A DNA stretch of 64,000 bases from JADKAV01 sp963733395 (GCA_963733395.1 CAVTCZ010000005.1:62001-126000), one strand, 5' to 3'; numbered from the stretch's first letter, positions 18,960 through 30,389 are shown. The notes: generated by a model not told the origin, from the sequence alone. Numbers and translations: made by a program.

Positions 18960-18965
18960 CAGACT
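18960..18965 (+). promoter_or_regulatory. -10 box, leaderless start of the FAD oxidase gene
   Basis: CAGACT, six bases, then GTG 18972. It shares a 61-bp divergent region with the acyl-CoA dehydrogenase promoter. Confidence 0.5.
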
Positions 18966-18971
18966 GGGCTC

Positions 18972-20522
18972 GTGCGCAAACACTGGGGATGGGGTACCGC
19001 CGAGCAGGCCTTGACCGCCGAACAGATCGTTGCGGCTGCCCCGGCAGTCGCGGAGCACCTCGGCTTCGGGCGTGCCGAGGTGGAGATGCCGGTGCCGCTG
19101 ACCGCGGCCCGCCTGCCGGCCCCGCGCATCCGACCGGTGGACCTCCAGGTGAGCACGGCCACGGATGCCCACGCGCGCGCCACCCATGCACTCGGCAAGG
19201 CGTACCGGGACATCATCCGCGGCTTCCGCGGCGACTTCGGCAATGCGCCGGACTTCGTGGCGCTGCCCGCCGACGAGTCGGACATCGATCGGGTCTTGGA
19301 GTGGGCCGCGGCGCGCAACGTCGCGGTCATCCCGTATGGCGGCGGCACCAGCGTGGTCGGCGGGATCGAGCCACGCGATCTCGACTCGTTCGAGGGGGTC
19401 CTCAGCCTCGACACCTCCCGGATGGACCGGGTCCTGGAAGTGGACCCGGTGAGCCGGACGGCGCTGATCCAGGCCGGAGCCGCTGGTCCGGTCGCCGAGG
19501 AGCAGCTGCGGCCGCATGGACTGACGACCCGGTTCTTCCCGCAGTCCTTCGAGTTCTCCACCGTGGGCGGCTGGATCGCCACCAGGGCAGCCGGCCACTA
19601 CGCGTCCGGTCCGACTCACATCGACGACCTCGTGGAGTCGGTGCGGGCCGTGACGCCGCAGGGCGTGTGGGAGTCCCGCCGGTTGCCTGCAAGCGGCGCC
19701 GGCCCCAGCCCGGACCGGCTGCTGCTCGGCAGCGAGGGGACACTGGGGGTCCTCACGCAGGCCTGGCTGCAGGTTGTGCCGCGACCGGCGCACAAGCACA
19801 GCGCATCGGTGCGGTTCCCCGACTTCGCCGCCGGGTGCGACGCCATCCGTACCGTCCTGCAGTCCGGCCTGCTGCCCACCAACTGCCGGTTGATCGATGC
19901 TGCGGAGGCGCCCGGGGAGCAACCCGGGCCGCTGCTGGTGCTGGGGTTCGAGGCGGGGACGGACACCTCATCGGCTTTGGCCGCCGCGCTGGCCATCTGC
20001 CGGGTCGGCGGTGGTTCGGTGCAGCCGTCGGGGGAGCAGGAGTGGCGAGGTGCCTTCCTGCAGGCGCCCTACCTGCGGGACACCCTGGTGAGTCTGGGGA
20101 TCATGGCGGAGACGTTCGAGACAGCCACGACCTGGGAACGGCTGCCGGGCTTCGTCGACAGGGTTCGCGCCGTCGCCCAGGAGTCGGTTCTGCGGGTCTG
20201 CGGCCATCCCGGTCGCGTCACCTGTCGGCTCACGCATGTGTATTCCGACGGCGCAGCCCCGTACTTCACTGTGCTGGCTCCGGTCGCACGCGGCGAGGAG
20301 ATCGACGCGTGGGACTTCATCAAGGCGCAGGTGTCCCAGGCCCTGATCGCCGAAGGCGGGACCATCACCCACCATCACGCGGTGGGTCGCGACCACGTCC
20401 GGTGGTACCAGCAGCAGTGCCCGCCGCTGTTCGCGCGTAGCCTCACCGCGGTGAAGGCCACCCTCGACCCCGCCGGGATCCTGAATCCCGGGGTGTTGGG
20501 GCTCGGTGGCCCCGCCGCCTGA
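18972..20522 (+). CDS. FAD-linked oxidase, alkyldihydroxyacetonephosphate synthase-like
   Basis: 516 residues from GTG 18972. The frame is open upstream, but that part overlaps the divergent gene and has no promoter fit. The FAD_binding_4 (PP-loop) domain is clear: FVALPADESDIDRVLEWAA, then PYGGGTSVVGGIEP, then FPQSFEFSTVGGWIATRAAG. The C-terminal cap has TCRLTHVYSDGAAPYFTV and ITHHHAVGRDHVRWY, the His-rich motif of AGPS-like enzymes. It ends with LDPAGILNPGVLGLGG. Likely a flavin oxidoreductase. True ether-lipid synthase activity is not proven; D-lactate or glycolate oxidase-like roles are the alternative. Confidence 0.85.
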   Translation: MRKHWGWGTAEQALTAEQIVAAAPAVAEHLGFGRAEVEMPVPLTAARLPAPRIRPVDLQVSTATDAHARATHALGKAYRDIIRGFRGDFGNAPDFVALPADESDIDRVLEWAAARNVAVIPYGGGTSVVGGIEPRDLDSFEGVLSLDTSRMDRVLEVDPVSRTALIQAGAAGPVAEEQLRPHGLTTRFFPQSFEFSTVGGWIATRAAGHYASGPTHIDDLVESVRAVTPQGVWESRRLPASGAGPSPDRLLLGSEGTLGVLTQAWLQVVPRPAHKHSASVRFPDFAAGCDAIRTVLQSGLLPTNCRLIDAAEAPGEQPGPLLVLGFEAGTDTSSALAAALAICRVGGGSVQPSGEQEWRGAFLQAPYLRDTLVSLGIMAETFETATTWERLPGFVDRVRAVAQESVLRVCGHPGRVTCRLTHVYSDGAAPYFTVLAPVARGEEIDAWDFIKAQVSQALIAEGGTITHHHAVGRDHVRWYQQQCPPLFARSLTAVKATLDPAGILNPGVLGLGGPAA

Positions 20523-20559
20523 CCCTCGCCCTTCCTCGTGGTCGGCCGTCCAGCCGGCG

Positions 20560-20590
20560 CCCACCACCCGGACGCGGATGGTGGTGGGCC
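20560..20590 (+). terminator. Stem-loop after the FAD oxidase gene
   Basis: Perfect 10-bp stem GCCCACCACC (20560-20569) and GGTGGTGGGC (20581-20590), loop 11 nt, no T-tract. Confidence 0.55.
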
Positions 20591-20647
20591 CGCCGGTCCT
20601 CGAGGCGACTGCGGTCGTGCTCTGTGCATCACACTGTGGCGTCGCGG

Positions 20648-20653
20648 TATCTT
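20648..20653 (+). promoter_or_regulatory. -10 box, leaderless start of the glycerophosphodiesterase gene
   Basis: TATCTT, seven bases, then ATG 20661. Confidence 0.55.
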
Positions 20654-20660
20654 TCGCACC

Positions 20661-21782
20661 ATGCGCATCGCTTTGATCTGTGCCGCCCTGGTCGTGGCCG
20701 CCGGCACCACTCCGGCCGTGGCCAGCGAAACCGCGGAGACCCAGCATTCGGTATCGGCCGCCAAGTGCTTCATCCCGCAATTGATCGCCCACCGGGGTGG
20801 CGGCGGTGTCGGGAAGAACCCGTACTACAACGAGAACTCGTGGCCGGCGTTCCAGAAGTCGGTCCAACTCGGGGTCAAGATCCTCGAGACCGACGTCCGG
20901 TTCACCTCGGACAACGTCGCGGTCATCATGCACGATGACGACATCGCGCGCACCACGAACGGCACCGGACTCGTGTCCGCCAGCACGTACGACCAGATCA
21001 AGGATGTCGAACTCGACAACGGCGGGGGCAAGATCCCGCTGTTCTCCGAACTGCTCACGTTCGCCAAGGACAACAACGTGGGCCTTTGGCCGGAGTACAA
21101 GCCGGAGATCCCCAACCAGACCTGGATCGACCTCTACGCGCAGATGGTGAAGGACTCCGGCACCCAGGTGGTCGTGCCATCGTTCTTGAAGCCGGAGCTC
21201 CTGCAGTTCAAGACGCTGTTGCCGGGATACCAGCAGATCTGGTTCCACGACCCGCTGGACGGCCTCTCGGTCAAGCCCGCCGACGTCCCCGAGGGGGCAT
21301 ATGCCGGTCTGATCAACCTCGTGCTCAACGTGGACCCGAGCGTGGTCGACACGATGCGCAAGGACGGCATCACGGTCTACGCCTGGTACAACATCCTCAC
21401 CGGTGGGGACAACCCGGCCGGCTGGCGGGACATGTCCTCGCTCAAGCCCGCAGGGATCATCACCGATTACCCGGAGCAGTACCAGCAGTGGGCGGCGTCG
21501 ACCGGCTACTGCCAGCCGCCGAAGGCCAAGTGCGTCAAGCCCCCGAAGAAGCTGGCGACCGACAGCACAGTCGTGCTGCTGAAGAAGACCTGCAAGACCA
21601 GCGCCGGCAACGAGGTCAAGGTCGCACTCAAGGCGAAGAAGTCGGCCGGGAAGCTCAAGAAGGGCAAGAACGGCAAGGTGTCGGTCGTGACCGGCGCCAA
21701 GGGCAAGGTGACGGTCACCTACAGCGCGCCGGAAACGCCCTACGTCGCGGCCTACAAGAAGTCCAAGAAGTACACCCTCTGA
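20661..21782 (+). CDS. Secreted glycerophosphodiester phosphodiesterase
   Basis: 373 residues. Signal peptide MRIALICAALVVAAGTT with cleavage near AVAS. GDPD TIM-barrel motifs: QLIAHRGGG with the catalytic His, ENSWPAFQKS, ILETDVRFTSD with the metal-binding Glu/Asp, and VIMHDDDIARTTNGTG. KPAGIITDYPEQY closes the catalytic domain. It should hydrolyse glycerophosphodiesters to glycerol 3-phosphate and an alcohol outside the membrane. The last 90 residues are very Lys-rich (KKSAGKLKKGKNGKVS) and look like a wall- or polyanion-binding tail; they hold two further Cys. Confidence 0.88.
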   Translation: MRIALICAALVVAAGTTPAVASETAETQHSVSAAKCFIPQLIAHRGGGGVGKNPYYNENSWPAFQKSVQLGVKILETDVRFTSDNVAVIMHDDDIARTTNGTGLVSASTYDQIKDVELDNGGGKIPLFSELLTFAKDNNVGLWPEYKPEIPNQTWIDLYAQMVKDSGTQVVVPSFLKPELLQFKTLLPGYQQIWFHDPLDGLSVKPADVPEGAYAGLINLVLNVDPSVVDTMRKDGITVYAWYNILTGGDNPAGWRDMSSLKPAGIITDYPEQYQQWAASTGYCQPPKAKCVKPPKKLATDSTVVLLKKTCKTSAGNEVKVALKAKKSAGKLKKGKNGKVSVVTGAKGKVTVTYSAPETPYVAAYKKSKKYTL

Positions 21783-21789
21783 GCCATCG

Positions 21790-22689
21790 TCATAGCGGCG
21801 CCTCGGCATCCGGTCGTCGCGCGTTGCGCACGACGTCGACGGTGAACACCGCCAGCGCCAGCCACACCAGGCAGAATCCGGCCCAGCGCGCGGGTGGCAT
21901 GTGCTCGCCGAAGTAGGTGACGCCGATGACGAACTGGATCACCGGCGCCAGGTACTGCAGCACCCCCAGGACCACCAGTGGCAGCCGGATCGCTGCGGCG
22001 CCGAACAGCAGCAGTGGCACCGTCGTGGCGACACCGGCGGTCATGAGCATGGCGGAGTTGCCGGCGGAATCCCCGAACGCCATGCCGCCACTGGCGGCGA
22101 GGAAGCCGAAGTACACCAGCGCGAACGGCGCCTGGAAGCCGGTCTCGATGGTCAGCGCCGGCACCGCCTGCACGCCGGCCTGCTTGCGCGACCAGGCCGT
22201 AGAGACCGAACGAGAAGGCCAGGATCAGGGCGATCCACGGCGGTCGCCCGTAGGAGGCCGTCAGCACGGCGACGGCCACGGCGGCGATCCCGACAGCGAT
22301 CCACTGCACCCTTCGCAGCGACTCACCGAGCACGAACACACCGAGCGCCACCGACACCAGTGGGTTGATGAAGTACCCCAACGACGCCTCCACGACGTAG
22401 CCGTGGTTCACCGCCCAGATGTAGGTGCCCCAGTTCACCGAGACCAGGGCCGCGGCAGCCAGCAACAGGCGGCGGGCGCGGGTGTCGGCCAGCGCGGCGC
22501 GCACCTGCGGCCAGGTTCGCAGGAACGCGTTGATGACCAGCAGGAACGCGAAACTCCACACCATCCGGTGGGCCAGGATCTCCCAGGACGAGGCCGGTGC
22601 GAGCAGCGGCCAGTACAGCGGGAAGAGCCCCCACAGCGTGTAGGCGCCTATCCCGTAGGCAAGACCGGCGCGGTCGGTCCTCAGCTCAC
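21790..22689 (-). CDS. rarD: RarD/EamA-type transporter, frameshifted
   Basis: Two open segments together make a DMT-superfamily protein of about 299 residues with ten helices. The first segment has YGIGAYTLWGLFPLYWPLL and NWGTYIWAVNHGYVVEASLG. The second has VPALTIETGFQAPFALVYF and QYLAPVIQFVIGVTYFGE. One extra base near 22187 breaks the frame after FGLYGLV. The start is unclear: the frame upstream has no ATG or GTG unless one base is missing near 22683, in which case GTG 22689 inside korB is the start. RarD proteins are related to chloramphenicol sensitivity; the substrate is unknown. It follows korB on the same strand. Confidence 0.75.
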
Positions 22690-23655
22690 GGTCCAGGGAT
22701 CGGGCCCGGTGAGCAGCGCCCGTAGATCGGCGTCCGTGGCCCGGTTATCCACCTGCGCCCTGACGCCCTCGTCATAGGTCGGGCGCTGCACCTGCCGGAA
22801 GATCCCGATCGGGGTGTGGTCGAGCTCCACCCCGGACAGTCGCGACAGCGCGAATGCCAGTTCCAGGTCGGTGGGGTCGTGGATCACGGGCTCGCCCTCG
22901 GTGGCGACCTGCAGGTGACCGGTGGCGTCGCGGACCACCCGGCGGTCGCCGAACACGATCGGCTGGCCGGCCTGCAGGCGGATCAACGCCTCGTCGCGGG
23001 TGTCCGGGCTCTTCACCAGGTCGAACGCGCCGTCGTTGAAGATGTTGCAGTTCTGGTAGATCTCGACCAGCGAGGTGCCCTGGTGCTCGGAGGCCGCCCG
23101 CAGCACCTCGATCAGGTGCGACCGGTCGGAGTCGATGGTCCGCGCGACGAAGGTCGCCTCCGCGCCCAGTGCCAGCGAGACGGGGTTGAACGGCTGGTCC
23201 ACCGATCCCACCGGCGTGGACTTGGTGACCTTCCCCGGCTCCGAGGTGGGGGAGTACTGGCCCTTGGTCAAGCCGTAGATGCGGTTGTTGAACAGCAGGA
23301 TCGTGAGGTTCACGTTGCGGCGCAGCGCGTGGATGAGGTGGTTGCCGCCGATGGACAGGGCGTCGCCGTCGCCGGTCACGACCCAGACGTCGAGGTCGGG
23401 CCGGCTGACCGAGAGGCCGGTGGCGATCGCCGGCGCCCGGCCGTGGATGGAGTGCAGTCCGTACGTGGACAGGTAGTACGGGAACCTCGACGAGCAGCCG
23501 ATCCCCGAGACGAAGACGATGTCCTCGGGGCTGCGACCGAGTTCGGGCAGGAAGGATTGCACGGCCGCGAGGATGGCGTAGTCGCCGCATCCCGGGCACC
23601 AGCGGACCTCCTGGTCGGACTTGAAATCCTTGGCCTTGAGCGGGATCTCGGTCAT
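22681..23655 (-). CDS. korB: 2-oxoacid:ferredoxin oxidoreductase, beta subunit
   Basis: 324 residues. Binds thiamine diphosphate and one [4Fe-4S] cluster. Seen: VRWCPGCGDYAIL with the first cluster cysteines, SGIGCSSRFPYY, VVTGDGDALSIGGNH and NRIYGLTKGQYSPTSE (TPP and Mg binding), and a later Cys in YQNCNIFNDGAF. Acts with KorA in oxidative decarboxylation of 2-oxoglutarate (or a related 2-oxoacid) with ferredoxin as acceptor. ATG 23655 overlaps the korA stop (ATGA). Confidence 0.92.
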   Translation of the reverse strand: MTEIPLKAKDFKSDQEVRWCPGCGDYAILAAVQSFLPELGRSPEDIVFVSGIGCSSRFPYYLSTYGLHSIHGRAPAIATGLSVSRPDLDVWVVTGDGDALSIGGNHLIHALRRNVNLTILLFNNRIYGLTKGQYSPTSEPGKVTKSTPVGSVDQPFNPVSLALGAEATFVARTIDSDRSHLIEVLRAASEHQGTSLVEIYQNCNIFNDGAFDLVKSPDTRDEALIRLQAGQPIVFGDRRVVRDATGHLQVATEGEPVIHDPTDLELAFALSRLSGVELDHTPIGIFRQVQRPTYDEGVRAQVDNRATDADLRALLTGPDPWTVS

Positions 23656-25506
23656 CACAGCTCCTCGAGCATCTGGTTGATCACGTCCTGCATCTGCGGA
23701 GCGGTGAACGGCAACCCGCGGACTTCGTTGAAACTGGCCGCATCCACCAGGAACCGGCCGCGCAGCAGCAGTGCCAGTTGGCCGAGGTTCATCTCCGGCA
23801 CGAGCACCTTGCGGTAGGACTTCAGCACCTCTTCGGTGTTGGCCGGCATGGGGCTGAGATGGCGCAGATGGGCCTGGGCGACCTTCTTGCCCTCCTTGCG
23901 CACCCGCCGCACGCCGGCCGTGATCGGGCCGTACGTCGACCCCCAGCCGATGACCAGCAGTTCGGCGTCGCCGTCCGGGTCGTCGACCTCGAGGTCGGGC
24001 ACGTCGATGCCGTCGATCTTGGACTGCCGCAGCCGGACCATCAGGTCGTGGTTGTCGGGGTCGTAGGAGATGTTGCCCGTCCGGTCGGCCTTCTCGATGC
24101 CGCCGATCCGGTGGGCAAGGCCCTTGGTCCCCGGGATGGCCCACGGCCGGGCCAGCGTTTCCGGGTCGCGCAGGAAGGGCAGGAACTGCCCATCCTCGCC
24201 GTTGGGTCCGGTGGCGAAGCCCGGGTCGATGCCGGGTAGGTCCGCCAGGCTCGGGATGGCCCACGGCTCCTGGCCGTTGGCCAGATACCCGTCGGACAGC
24301 AGCAGCACCGGGGTCCGGTAGGTGATGGCGATCCGGGCGGCTTCGAGCGCGGCCTCGAAGCAGTCGGCCGGGGATTGCGGCGCGATGACCGCCACCGGGG
24401 ACTCGCCGTTGCGGCCGTACAGCGCCTGCAGCAGGTCGGCTTGCTCGGTCTTCGTGGGTAGGCCGGTGGAGGGGCCGCCACGCTGGACGTCCACGACGAT
24501 CAGCGGCAGTTCGAGGGCCACCGCCAGGCCGATGGTCTCGCTCTTCAGCGCCAGCCCCGGCCCGGAGGTCGTCGTCACACCCAGTGCCCCGCCGTACGCC
24601 GCCCCGAGTGCGGCGCCGATGCCGGCGATCTCGTCCTCGGCCTGGAACGTGGTGACGTCCAGATGCTTGTGGCGGCTCAACTCGTGCAGGATGTCGCTGG
24701 CCGGGGTGATCGGGTAGGAGCCCAGGAACAGCGGCAGGCCGGCCTGTCGGGCCGCAGCGATGAGGCCGTACGACAGCGCCAGGTTCCCGCTGATGTTGCG
24801 GTAGGTGCCGGCCGGCATGGGTGCGGGCGAGACCTCGTAGCGCACCACGAAGTCCTCGGTGGTGTCCCCGTAGTTGAACCCGGCGTGCAGCGCGGCGATG
24901 TTGGCTTTGAGGATCTCCGGTTTGCGGGCGAACTTCTCATTGAGGAAGTGCTCGGTCGCATCGAGATCGCGGTGGTACAGCCAGGACAGCAGGCCCAGGG
25001 CGAACATGTTCTTGGCCCGTTCGGCGTCCTTCTTGCCCAAGCCGAAGCCGGCCAGTGCCTCGACCGTCAGCGAGGTGAGAGCCACCGGGTGCACCGAGTA
25101 GTTGGACAAGGTGCCGTCCTCGATCGGACTGCTCGTGAGGCCGATCTTGGTCAGGTTGCGCTTGCGTGAACTCGTCGGTGTCGACGATGATCTCCGCGCC
25201 GGGCTTGAGCAGCGGCAGACTCGCCATGAGGGCCGCCGGGTTCATCGCGACCAGCACATCCGGGGAGTCGCCGGGGGTGACGATGTCGTGATCGGCGAAG
25301 TGCAGTTGGAATGCGCTGACCCCGGGCAGGGTGCCCTGTGGGGCGCGGATCTCCGCCGGGAAGTCGGGCAGGGTCGACAGGTCGTTGCCGTGCGCGGCCG
25401 ACTCCCAGGTGAAACGGTCGCCGGTCAACTGCATCCCATCGCCGGAGTCGCCGGCGAAGCGCACGATCACCCGGTTGAGGCGGACGGTCTTCTTGGTGTT
25501 AACCAC
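23655..25506 (-). CDS. korA: 2-oxoacid:ferredoxin oxidoreductase, fused gamma-alpha subunit, one frameshift
   Basis: About 616 residues after dropping one inserted base near 25168 (the frame should read VDTDEFTKRNLTKIGL). The N-terminal 190 residues are the gamma domain: VIVRFAGDSGDGMQLTG and FPAEIRAPQGTLPGVSAFQ. The alpha domain follows: NISGNLALSYGLIAAARQAG, YPITPASDILHELS and RGGPSTGLPTKTEQADL. GTG 25506 has a GAGGAAG ribosome site. Divergent from the NuoB-like gene at 25649, so both may respond to the same control. Confidence 0.9.
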
Positions 25507-25635
25507 GTGCTTCCTCGCTAGTCGCTGCTTCGTTCAAGTATCTGGCCAGTCGTGGGGTGCTGGCGAACGCACCTAGCGCAGACATCGGTGCGTGAACGAA
25601 GCGCTCTGCATGTGTCCACGGTACCCGGTGGCCCA

Positions 25636-25641
25636 TACAGT
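25636..25641 (+). promoter_or_regulatory. -10 box, leaderless start of the NuoB-like gene
   Basis: TACAGT, seven bases, then GTG 25649. No ribosome-binding site is seen, which favours a leaderless start over the longer open frame from 25592. Confidence 0.5.
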
Positions 25642-25648
25642 GAAACCC

Positions 25649-25984
25649 GTGGATCTCAGGTACCTCAACCTCGCATGTTGCGGGGTGGAAGCCGGCAGTG
25701 AGGCTGCGCGGTTGGCGGTGGCCGACCTCGCCGACCTGCCCGGACCCACGGTCGTGGTCGTGGCCGGAACGGTCACCCGCGCGGCGGCCGAGCTGGTGGC
25801 CGAGCAGATCGCCGAGGTGCCGGAGCCGAAGCTGGTGGTGGCGTACGGGGTGTGCACGATCGCGGGGGGTCCGTACTGGGACTCCTACGCGGTGGTTCCG
25901 GGGGTACCGGCGGACGTGGTGGTGCCGGGCTGCCCGCCGCGCCCCGAGGCGCTGCGCGACGCACTGCTGGCGGCGGTGTCATGA
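25649..25984 (+). CDS. Short NuoB-like iron-sulfur protein
   Basis: 111 residues, much shorter than NuoB of the main operon (184). All four N2-type ligands are kept: C10-C11 in LACCGVEAG, C69 in AYGVCTIAGG and C95 in VPGCPPRPEAL. The N-terminal membrane-facing part of NuoB is missing. Known relatives of this fold also serve as small subunits of group 4 hydrogenases. The stop overlaps the next gene (ATGA). The pair stands beside korA in divergent orientation, with no nuoD or nuoH partner nearby. I infer a soluble electron-transfer module; its partner is not known. The frame is open from GTG 25592. Confidence 0.8.
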   Translation: MDLRYLNLACCGVEAGSEAARLAVADLADLPGPTVVVVAGTVTRAAAELVAEQIAEVPEPKLVVAYGVCTIAGGPYWDSYAVVPGVPADVVVPGCPPRPEALRDALLAAVS

Positions 25985-26655
25985 CCTGGCGCACTGTGGT
26001 CGAGGCACTGCGAGCACAGGGATTCGACGTGCTGGACTGGCTCAGCGCGGTCGAGGAGTCGGATGCGGTGATGGTGACCGCGTGCCTGCTGCGGTCCGAC
26101 GACCCGCGGGAGTACCGGCTGGTCCGGGCGGCGGCACCGGTGCCGAGCCTGGTCGATCTGTTCCCCAGCGCCGCCTGGCACGAGCGCGAGACCGCGGAGA
26201 TGTTCGGGGTGACCTTCGAGGGGCATCCGGACCCGCGGCCGCTGCTGTTGCCCGAGCCCAGCGCCCCGCTGCGCAAGCAGGACCCGCTGGCTGCCCGGCT
26301 CGAGCCGTGGCCCGGAGCCGTGGATCCGGCGAAGCCGAGTCGCAGCTCAACGACCCCCGGGGACGCCATGGCAGTGACCCCGCGCGTATCCCTGGAGCTG
26401 GTGGCCGAGAACTGCACGAGTTGCATGCTGTGCATCCGGGCGTGTCCGGTGTGGTGCCTGGATCTCGACGCCCATCTCGAGGTGACCCAGGACGGCGGGC
26501 GGCGGCGCTCGACCTTGCACCTCGACCGGTTCGGCATCGATTACCGGACCTGCATGATGTGCGGGCTGTGTGTGGACGTCTGCCCGTTCGATGCCCTGCG
26601 GTGGTCAGCTGAGGCGCCGCCGGTGGTCTTCACCTGGCAGGTGCAGGCGGGCTGA
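25981..26655 (+). CDS. NuoC-NuoI fusion protein (complex I-like ferredoxin)
   Basis: 224 residues. Residues 1-105 are a shortened NuoC domain ending in AWHERETAEMFGVTFEGHP. A linker rich in Pro, Ala and Ser follows (about 106-135). Residues 136-224 are a NuoI-like 2x[4Fe-4S] ferredoxin with CTSCMLCIRACP and CMMCGLCVDVCP. In standard complex I these are separate subunits, NuoC and NuoI, not next to each other in the operon. Coupled to the NuoB-like gene by ATGA. The nearby korAB makes reduced ferredoxin, so this protein may accept or relay those electrons; that is inference. Confidence 0.85.
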   Translation: MTWRTVVEALRAQGFDVLDWLSAVEESDAVMVTACLLRSDDPREYRLVRAAAPVPSLVDLFPSAAWHERETAEMFGVTFEGHPDPRPLLLPEPSAPLRKQDPLAARLEPWPGAVDPAKPSRSSTTPGDAMAVTPRVSLELVAENCTSCMLCIRACPVWCLDLDAHLEVTQDGGRRRSTLHLDRFGIDYRTCMMCGLCVDVCPFDALRWSAEAPPVVFTWQVQAG

Positions 26656-26691
26656 CGGGGCGGGGCCACCATCGGGTTCCTGCCGCTGTGT

Positions 26692-26706
26692 GACGTTGTT
26701 TCCCTC
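26692..26706 (+). repeat. Dispersed intergenic word, family D (copy 1)
   Basis: GACGTTGTTTCCCTC, then a GC-rich stretch, in the gap between two converging genes. Near-identical words lie at 32600 and 52309. Confidence 0.5.
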
Positions 26707-26758
26707 GCACGCGGCGGGGCTGCGACGCCTGCCCCCGCCACCTGCCACCCGAGTGGGA

Positions 26759-27262
26759 TCACTGCAGGAGCGCCGCGATGGCCTCGCCGAAGGCCCGGGA
26801 GGCCTTCGGGGCGTTGGCTGTGACCACCGTGCCGTCCACAGTCACCCCTGGGCCGTCGTACGTGGCGCCGTGTTGCTCGATCTCGCCCGACATGGTCCCG
26901 GCCACCGTTGCCCGACGGCCTGCGAGCAGACCCGCCCGCGCCAGGACCACCGGCGCCAGGCAGATGGCCGCGACGATCTTGCCCTGGTCGTACGCGGTTC
27001 GCAGCAGTTCCTGCAACCCGGCGTCGTCGAACAGCAGGCGGGCGCCACCGCCACCGACCACGACGACGGCATCGAACTCCGAGGGATCGACGTCGGCCAG
27101 GCCGACCGCGGTCACGGTGCCGCCGCGGGAGCCAGGGCAGACGCCGGGCGACGTGCTGGCCACGAGCGTGTCGTGACCGGCTTCCCGCAGCGCCTCTTGG
27201 GTGACGAACAGTTCCTCGTCGCGGAAGCGCTCCGGGGCGACCACCAGCAGGACCTTGGCCAC
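26759..27262 (-). CDS. DJ-1/PfpI family protein
   Basis: 167 residues, class I glutamine amidotransferase-like fold. The nucleophile elbow is IVAAICLAPVVLARAG with the conserved Cys; VVVVGGGGARLLFDD precedes it. The family includes intracellular proteases, deglycases and chaperones, so the exact activity is open. GTG 27262 lies six bases after TAGGCT on this strand (leaderless). Confidence 0.85.
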   Translation of the reverse strand: MAKVLLVVAPERFRDEELFVTQEALREAGHDTLVASTSPGVCPGSRGGTVTAVGLADVDPSEFDAVVVVGGGGARLLFDDAGLQELLRTAYDQGKIVAAICLAPVVLARAGLLAGRRATVAGTMSGEIEQHGATYDGPGVTVDGTVVTANAPKASRAFGEAIAALLQ

Positions 27263-27268
27263 GCCTGC

Positions 27269-27274
27269 AGCCTA
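27269..27274 (-). promoter_or_regulatory. -10 box, leaderless start of the DJ-1/PfpI gene
   Basis: TAGGCT, six bases, GTG. Confidence 0.6.
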
Positions 27275-27301
27275 GTTCTGAGCGCTCTTCGGGTCATCCC
27301 C

Positions 27302-27793
27302 TCAGCGGTAGTTGACGAACTGCAGCGCCACGTCGAGGTCCTGCTCCTTCAGCAGCGCGATGATCGACTGCAGGTCGTCGCGGGACTTGCTCGACACCCG
27401 CAGTTCGTCGCCCTGGATCTGTGTCTTGGCCCCCTTCGGCCCCTCGTCGCGGATGATCTTGGCGATCTTCTTCGCGTTCTCCTGGCTCAGGCCGGACTGG
27501 AACGAGCCTGCGATCTTGTACTCCCTGCCGGAGACCCGCGGCTCGTCGGCGGTGAAAGCCTTCAGCGAGATGTGCCGCTTGACGAGTTTGTCCCGGAAGA
27601 CGTCGGCCGCTGCGACGGCCCGCTCCTCGGTGCCGGCTTTGATCTCCACCGACAACTCCCCGGTCCACGCGATGCCGGCGCCGGTGTTCTTGAAGTCGAA
27701 CCGTTGGGACAGTTCCTTGGCCGTCTGGTTCAGGGCGTTGTCGACCTCTTGGCGGTCGACCTTGCTGACTACGTCGAAGCTGCTGTCTGCCAT
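27302..27793 (-). CDS. yajQ: YajQ family nucleotide-binding protein
   Basis: 163 residues, the standard family length, from ATG 27793. Seen: SSFDVVSKVDRQEVDNALNQ at the N-terminus, SQRFDFKNTG, and the C-terminal QGDELRVSSKSRDDLQ. Two ferredoxin-like folds are expected. Some family members bind c-di-GMP; a GGDEF-EAL gene lies close by on the same strand. Leaderless start: TATTCT six bases upstream. Next to tRNA-Tyr, as in many actinobacteria. Confidence 0.92.
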   Translation of the reverse strand: MADSSFDVVSKVDRQEVDNALNQTAKELSQRFDFKNTGAGIAWTGELSVEIKAGTEERAVAAADVFRDKLVKRHISLKAFTADEPRVSGREYKIAGSFQSGLSQENAKKIAKIIRDEGPKGAKTQIQGDELRVSSKSRDDLQSIIALLKEQDLDVALQFVNYR

Positions 27794-27799
27794 GCGAGC

Positions 27800-27805
27800 A
27801 GAATA
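27800..27805 (-). promoter_or_regulatory. -10 box, leaderless start of yajQ
   Basis: TATTCT, six bases, ATG. Confidence 0.6.
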
Positions 27806-27835
27806 CTTCGACCGTGTATCCTGCAAACGCACCTT

Positions 27836-27918
27836 GGCGGGTTGCCCGAGTGGCCAAAGGGAACGGTCTGTAAAACCGTCGGCGTACGCCTACGCTGGTT
27901 CGAACCCAGCACCCGCCA
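27836..27918 (+). tRNA. tRNA-Tyr (GTA)
   Basis: 83 nt with a long variable arm. Acceptor arms GGCGGGT and ACCCGCC pair perfectly. Anticodon loop CTGTAAA gives GTA. The T-arm contains GGTTCGAACCC. The CCA end is only partly encoded. Confidence 0.95.
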
Positions 27919-27921
27919 CCC

Positions 27922-30228
<2,307 letters not shown>

Positions 30229-30234
30229 CCTCCT

Positions 30235-30240
30235 AGGGTA
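30235..30240 (-). promoter_or_regulatory. -10 box, leaderless start of the GGDEF-EAL gene
   Basis: TACCCT, six bases (AGGAGG), then GTG. The AGGAGG directly touches the GTG, too close to act as a ribosome-binding site for it. Confidence 0.45.
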
Positions 30241-30316
30241 GGGTTCGGTCGGGGGAGAGGCTTGTCGAAGACCGCATGGCGACCCGTCAGCGGCCACCTT
30301 GTACCCTTGAACGGTT

Positions 30317-30389
30317 GCCCCTTTAGCTCAGTCGGCAGAGCGTCTCCATGGTAAGGAGAAGGTCTACGGTTCGATTCCGTAAAGGGGCT
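30317..30389 (+). tRNA. tRNA-Thr (GGT)
   Basis: 73 nt. Acceptor GCCCCTT pairs with AAGGGGC. Anticodon stem CTCCA/AAGGAG region with GGT in the loop. T-arm has GGTTCGATTCC. Upstream TACCCT at 30302-30307 may be its -10 box. Confidence 0.95.

Noticed and set aside
25592..25648. Longer N-terminus for the NuoB-like protein from GTG 25592
   Set aside because: No ribosome site, the added residues do not look like NuoB, and a -10 box lies inside this stretch.
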